From: Pseudomonas sp. SORT22
Lineage (GTDB): Bacteria > Pseudomonadota > Gammaproteobacteria > Pseudomonadales > Pseudomonadaceae
Reading direction: 5' to 3'
DNA length: 64,000 nucleotides
NCBI RefSeq assembly: GCF_018417635.1
Contig: NZ_CP071007.1
Location: 3,162,501-3,226,500 of the forward strand
Positions 61,311 through 64,000 of this stretch are shown piece after piece. Numbering within the stretch: the first letter of the stretch is position 1; each line of letters begins with the position of its first letter. The translations under genes were made by a program, and so were the position numbers. The notes below the pieces were generated by a model that ran no database searches, had not been told where the DNA came from, and saw only the letters and a program-made list of their open reading frames with translations.

Positions 61311-63811
61311 GCATGACCCGCCGTGAATTTGCCAAGGCCCAGGCCGCCGCCATTGCCGCCGCCGCGGCGGGCCTGCCGATCTTCACCAGCGCCAGCAACC
61401 TGGTGACCGAAGCCGACCTGGTGACCCTGAACTGGAACAAGGCGCCCTGCCGCTTTTGCGGCACCGGTTGCAGCGTCATGGTGGCGACGCGCGACAACCG
61501 CGTGGTGGCCACCCACGGCGACGTCAAAGCCGAGGTCAATCGCGGCCTGAACTGCGTCAAAGGCTATTTCCTGTCGAAAATCATGTATGGCAATGACCGC
61601 CTGACCCAACCGCTGCTGCGCATGCGCAACGGCCAGTACCACAAGCAGGGCGAATTCCAGCCGATCAGCTGGGAAAAAGCCTTCGACATCATGGCCGAAA
61701 AGTACAAGCAAGCGCTGCACAACAAAGGCCCGGAATCGATCGGCATGTTTGGCTCCGGGCAATGGACGGTGTGGGAAGGCTACGCCGCCAACAAACTGAT
61801 GAAGGCCGGCTTTCGCAGCAACAACATCGACCCCAACGCCCGCCACTGCATGGCTTCGGCGGTGATGGGCTTCATGCGCACCTTCGGCATGGATGAACCC
61901 ATGGGCTGCTACGACGACATCGAGGCCACCGATGCCTTTGTGCTGTGGGGCTCGAACATGGCCGAAATGCACCCGATCCTCTGGAGCCGGGTCACCGACC
62001 GGCGCCTGAGCCAGCCGCAGGTCAAGGTTGCGGTGCTGTCGACCTTCGAACACCGCAGCTTCGACCTGGCCGACATTCCCATGGTGTTCAAGCCGCAAAC
62101 CGACCTGCTGATCCTCAACTACATCGCCAACCACATCATCGAAAGCGGCGCGGTGAACAAGGACTTCATCAGCAAGCACACACGCTTCGCCCTCGGCGCC
62201 GATGACATCGGCTACGGCCTGCGCGCCGACGATCCACGCGAAGCCAAGGCCAGGAACGCCGACAAGGCCAACACCTGGAGCGACATCGATTTCGAGCAGT
62301 TCGCCGCCTTTGTGCGGCCCTACACCCTTGAGCGCGCAGCCACCGAATCGGGCGTGCCGCAAGAGCGCCTCAAGGCGCTGGCCGAGCTGTATGCCGACCC
62401 CAAGCGCAAGGTGGTGTCGTTCTGGACCATGGGCTTCAACCAGCATACCCGCGGGGTGTGGGCCAACAACCTGATCTACAACATCCACCTGCTCACCGGC
62501 AAGATCAGCGAGCCGGGCAACAGCCCCTTCTCGCTCACCGGCCAGCCCTCGGCCTGTGGCACCGCCCGCGAAGTCGGGACCTTCTCGCACCGCTTGCCGG
62601 CCGACCTGGTGGTGACCAACCCCAAGCACCGCGCCAGCGCCGAAAAAATCTGGAAGCTGCCCGCCGGCACTATCCAGGAGAAAGTCGGCTTTCATGCCGT
62701 GCAACAGAGCCGCATGCTCAAGGACGGGGTGCTCAACGTCTACTGGACCCAGGCCAGCAATAACATGCACGCCGGGCCCAATATCATGCAGGAAGTGCTG
62801 CCGGGCTGGCGCAAGCCGGACAATTTCGTGATTGTCTCGGACGTTTACCCCACGGTGTCGGCCCAGGCTGCCGACCTGATCCTGCCCAGCGCCATGTGGG
62901 TAGAAAAGGAAGGCGCCTATGGCAATGCCGAGCGCCGCACCCAGTTCTGGCATCAGTTGGTGACCGCCCCGGGCGAAGCACGTTCAGACCTGTGGCAACT
63001 GATGGAGTTTTCCAAGCGCTTCACCACCGACGAGGTCTGGCCTGCCGAGTTGCTGGCCAAGGCCCCCGAGTACAAAGGCAAGACCCTGTTCGAAGTGCTG
63101 TACAAAAATGGTCAGGTCGACCAGTTCCCGGTCGAGCAGCTGCAAGCCGGCTACCACAACGATGAAGCCAAGGCCTTTGGCTTCTACGCGCAAAAGGGCT
63201 TGTTCGAAGAGTACGCACAGTTCGGCCGGGGCCATGGTCACGACCTGGCCGCATTTGATCGCTACCACAGCGAGCGCGGCCTGCGCTGGCCGGTGGTCGA
63301 CGGCCAGGAAACCCGCTGGCGCTACCGCGAAGGCTTCGACCCGTACGTGGAGAAAGGCAGTGAAGTGCAGTTTTACGGTTACCCGGACAAGAAGGCGATC
63401 ATCTTCGCCCTGCCCTACGAGCCGCCGGCCGAAGCACCGGATGCCGACTACCCGTTCTGGCTGAGTACCGGCCGGGTGCTGGAGCATTGGCACACCGGGA
63501 GCATGACCCAGCGCGTTGAAGAGTTGTACAAAGCAGTGCCCGATGCCCTGGTGTACATGCACCCTGACGATGCCAAGGCCCTGAATGCACGGCGCGGCAG
63601 CGAAGTGAAACTGATCAGCCGGCGCGGCGAGATTCGCGCGCGCATCGAAACCCGCGGGCGCAACAAGCCACCGCGCGGCCTGGTGTTCGTGCCGTTTTTC
63701 GATGCCAACAAGCTGATCAACAAAGTCACCCTGGACGCCACCGACCCGATCTCCAAGCAAACCGATTACAAGAAATGCGCCATACGCATCGAGCTGATCA
63801 GCGCGGCCTGA
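61307..63811 (+). CDS. napA: Periplasmic nitrate reductase catalytic subunit
   Basis: The 834-residue molybdenum enzyme reduces nitrate to nitrite in the periplasm. A Tat signal [20 protein letters not shown] starts it. The 4Fe-4S ligands are Cys48, Cys51, Cys55 and Cys83 ([15 protein letters not shown]), and the Mo-binding cysteine is Cys181 in [10 protein letters not shown]. Cofactor-binding segments such as [14 protein letters not shown] [16 protein letters not shown] and [12 protein letters not shown] follow. It is read with napE and napD and is followed 11 bases later by napB. Confidence 0.97.
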   Translation: MSMTRREFAKAQAAAIAAAAAGLPIFTSASNLVTEADLVTLNWNKAPCRFCGTGCSVMVATRDNRVVATHGDVKAEVNRGLNCVKGYFLSKIMYGNDRLTQPLLRMRNGQYHKQGEFQPISWEKAFDIMAEKYKQALHNKGPESIGMFGSGQWTVWEGYAANKLMKAGFRSNNIDPNARHCMASAVMGFMRTFGMDEPMGCYDDIEATDAFVLWGSNMAEMHPILWSRVTDRRLSQPQVKVAVLSTFEHRSFDLADIPMVFKPQTDLLILNYIANHIIESGAVNKDFISKHTRFALGADDIGYGLRADDPREAKARNADKANTWSDIDFEQFAAFVRPYTLERAATESGVPQERLKALAELYADPKRKVVSFWTMGFNQHTRGVWANNLIYNIHLLTGKISEPGNSPFSLTGQPSACGTAREVGTFSHRLPADLVVTNPKHRASAEKIWKLPAGTIQEKVGFHAVQQSRMLKDGVLNVYWTQASNNMHAGPNIMQEVLPGWRKPDNFVIVSDVYPTVSAQAADLILPSAMWVEKEGAYGNAERRTQFWHQLVTAPGEARSDLWQLMEFSKRFTTDEVWPAELLAKAPEYKGKTLFEVLYKNGQVDQFPVEQLQAGYHNDEAKAFGFYAQKGLFEEYAQFGRGHGHDLAAFDRYHSERGLRWPVVDGQETRWRYREGFDPYVEKGSEVQFYGYPDKKAIIFALPYEPPAEAPDADYPFWLSTGRVLEHWHTGSMTQRVEELYKAVPDALVYMHPDDAKALNARRGSEVKLISRRGEIRARIETRGRNKPPRGLVFVPFFDANKLINKVTLDATDPISKQTDYKKCAIRIELISAA

Positions 63812-63822
63812 GGAGAACCGTC

Positions 63823-64000
63823 ATGCCCATTCGCAGCCTGCCTTTGCTGCTGTTCGCGGTCATCGGCCTGGTGGTCGCCGCCGAAGTCGACTACCCCCTC
63901 GATGCCCCCGGCCCCGATGGCCGGCGCCCGGGCGGCACGCTGACCCAGAGTTTGCCGGCGCCGCCGCTGGCCAACGACGAGAACAAGGACCTCAAGCGCG
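63823..64000 (+). CDS. napB: NapB, dihaem cytochrome c subunit (truncated by window end)
   Basis: The first 59 codons are visible: a signal peptide MPIRSLPLLLFAVIGLVVAA, then EVDYPLDAPGPDGRRPGGTL with the Pro-rich mature N terminus typical of NapB. The CxxCH haem motifs lie beyond the window. AGGAG precedes the ATG by eight bases. NapB passes electrons to NapA. The gene runs off the right edge, so napC is not seen. Confidence 0.88.
   Translation, partial: MPIRSLPLLLFAVIGLVVAAEVDYPLDAPGPDGRRPGGTLTQSLPAPPLANDENKDLKR

Overview
The window reads as chromosomal DNA of a Pseudomonas, most likely the putida/fluorescens lineage. Base composition is GC-rich throughout. There are REP-type repeats of the GTGGGA...GGCTTGCC kind, an OprD porin, many LysR and AraC regulators, and families typical of that genus. 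I see no rRNA, tRNA, CRISPR array, insertion sequence or phage gene. Gene density is high, with only three gaps over 300 bases.

Layout. 1-2.8 kb: an isocitrate-lyase/PEP-mutase family enzyme and an amidohydrolase in one operon, divergent from a LysR regulator. 2.8-10.2 kb: a mevalonate-catabolic locus. A MocR-type regulator and a small unknown gene diverge from HMG-CoA reductase (mvaA), HMG-CoA lyase (mvaB), a small two-helix membrane protein, a divergent TctA-like permease and an OprD-family porin. An operator-like repeat array lies between regulator and operon. 10.2-11.2 kb: a methyltransferase. 11.2-23 kb: a sugar-acid catabolic region. A five-gene minus-strand operon (UxaA/GarD-type dehydratase, ketoglutarate-semialdehyde-type dehydrogenase, Ldh-type reductase, FAH-family dehydratase/hydrolase, MFS carrier) and a plus-strand pair (L-fuconate dehydratase-like enolase, MFS carrier) flank two related LysR genes. 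A perfect 21-bp palindrome sits in front of the minus-strand operon.

23-32 kb: an old-yellow-enzyme reductase and a VOC protein, then a second-type 2-isopropylmalate synthase followed directly by an AraC regulator, then a complete EmrAB-type tripartite exporter with its own outer-membrane lipoprotein. 32.4-38.4 kb: a five-gene biosynthetic operon (DUF3050, cupin, AurF-type diiron N-oxygenase, A-T-R NRPS, SRPBCC). It matches the pvf/mgo/ham diazeniumdiolate-signal clusters and has an extra cupin. 38.5-49.7 kb: MscS-type channel, a Pseudomonas repeat block, GlxA-type regulator, orphan sulfonate-binding protein with an arylsulfotransferase-family protein, a YjlB cupin with an unlisted 48-aa membrane peptide, TraX-like protein, a small coiled-coil gene behind a near-perfect LexA box, NTP-carrier-like MFS protein, aldo/keto reductase, and exonuclease III. 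49.9-58.5 kb: one 2866-residue NdvB-type cyclic beta-1,2-glucan synthase. 58.6-60.7 kb: Crp/Fnr regulator, and a YibH-like/DUF3302 pair. 60.9-64 kb: periplasmic nitrate reductase genes napE-D-A and the start of napB, with no napF.

Most interesting points: the pvf/mgo-like operon with its extra cupin and neighbouring leuA paralogue and exporter; the mva operon with an unusual permease plus small membrane partner; the sugar-acid cluster with its operator; and the SOS-box small gene. Functional statements rest on motifs read by eye and on remembered family features. No database search was possible.
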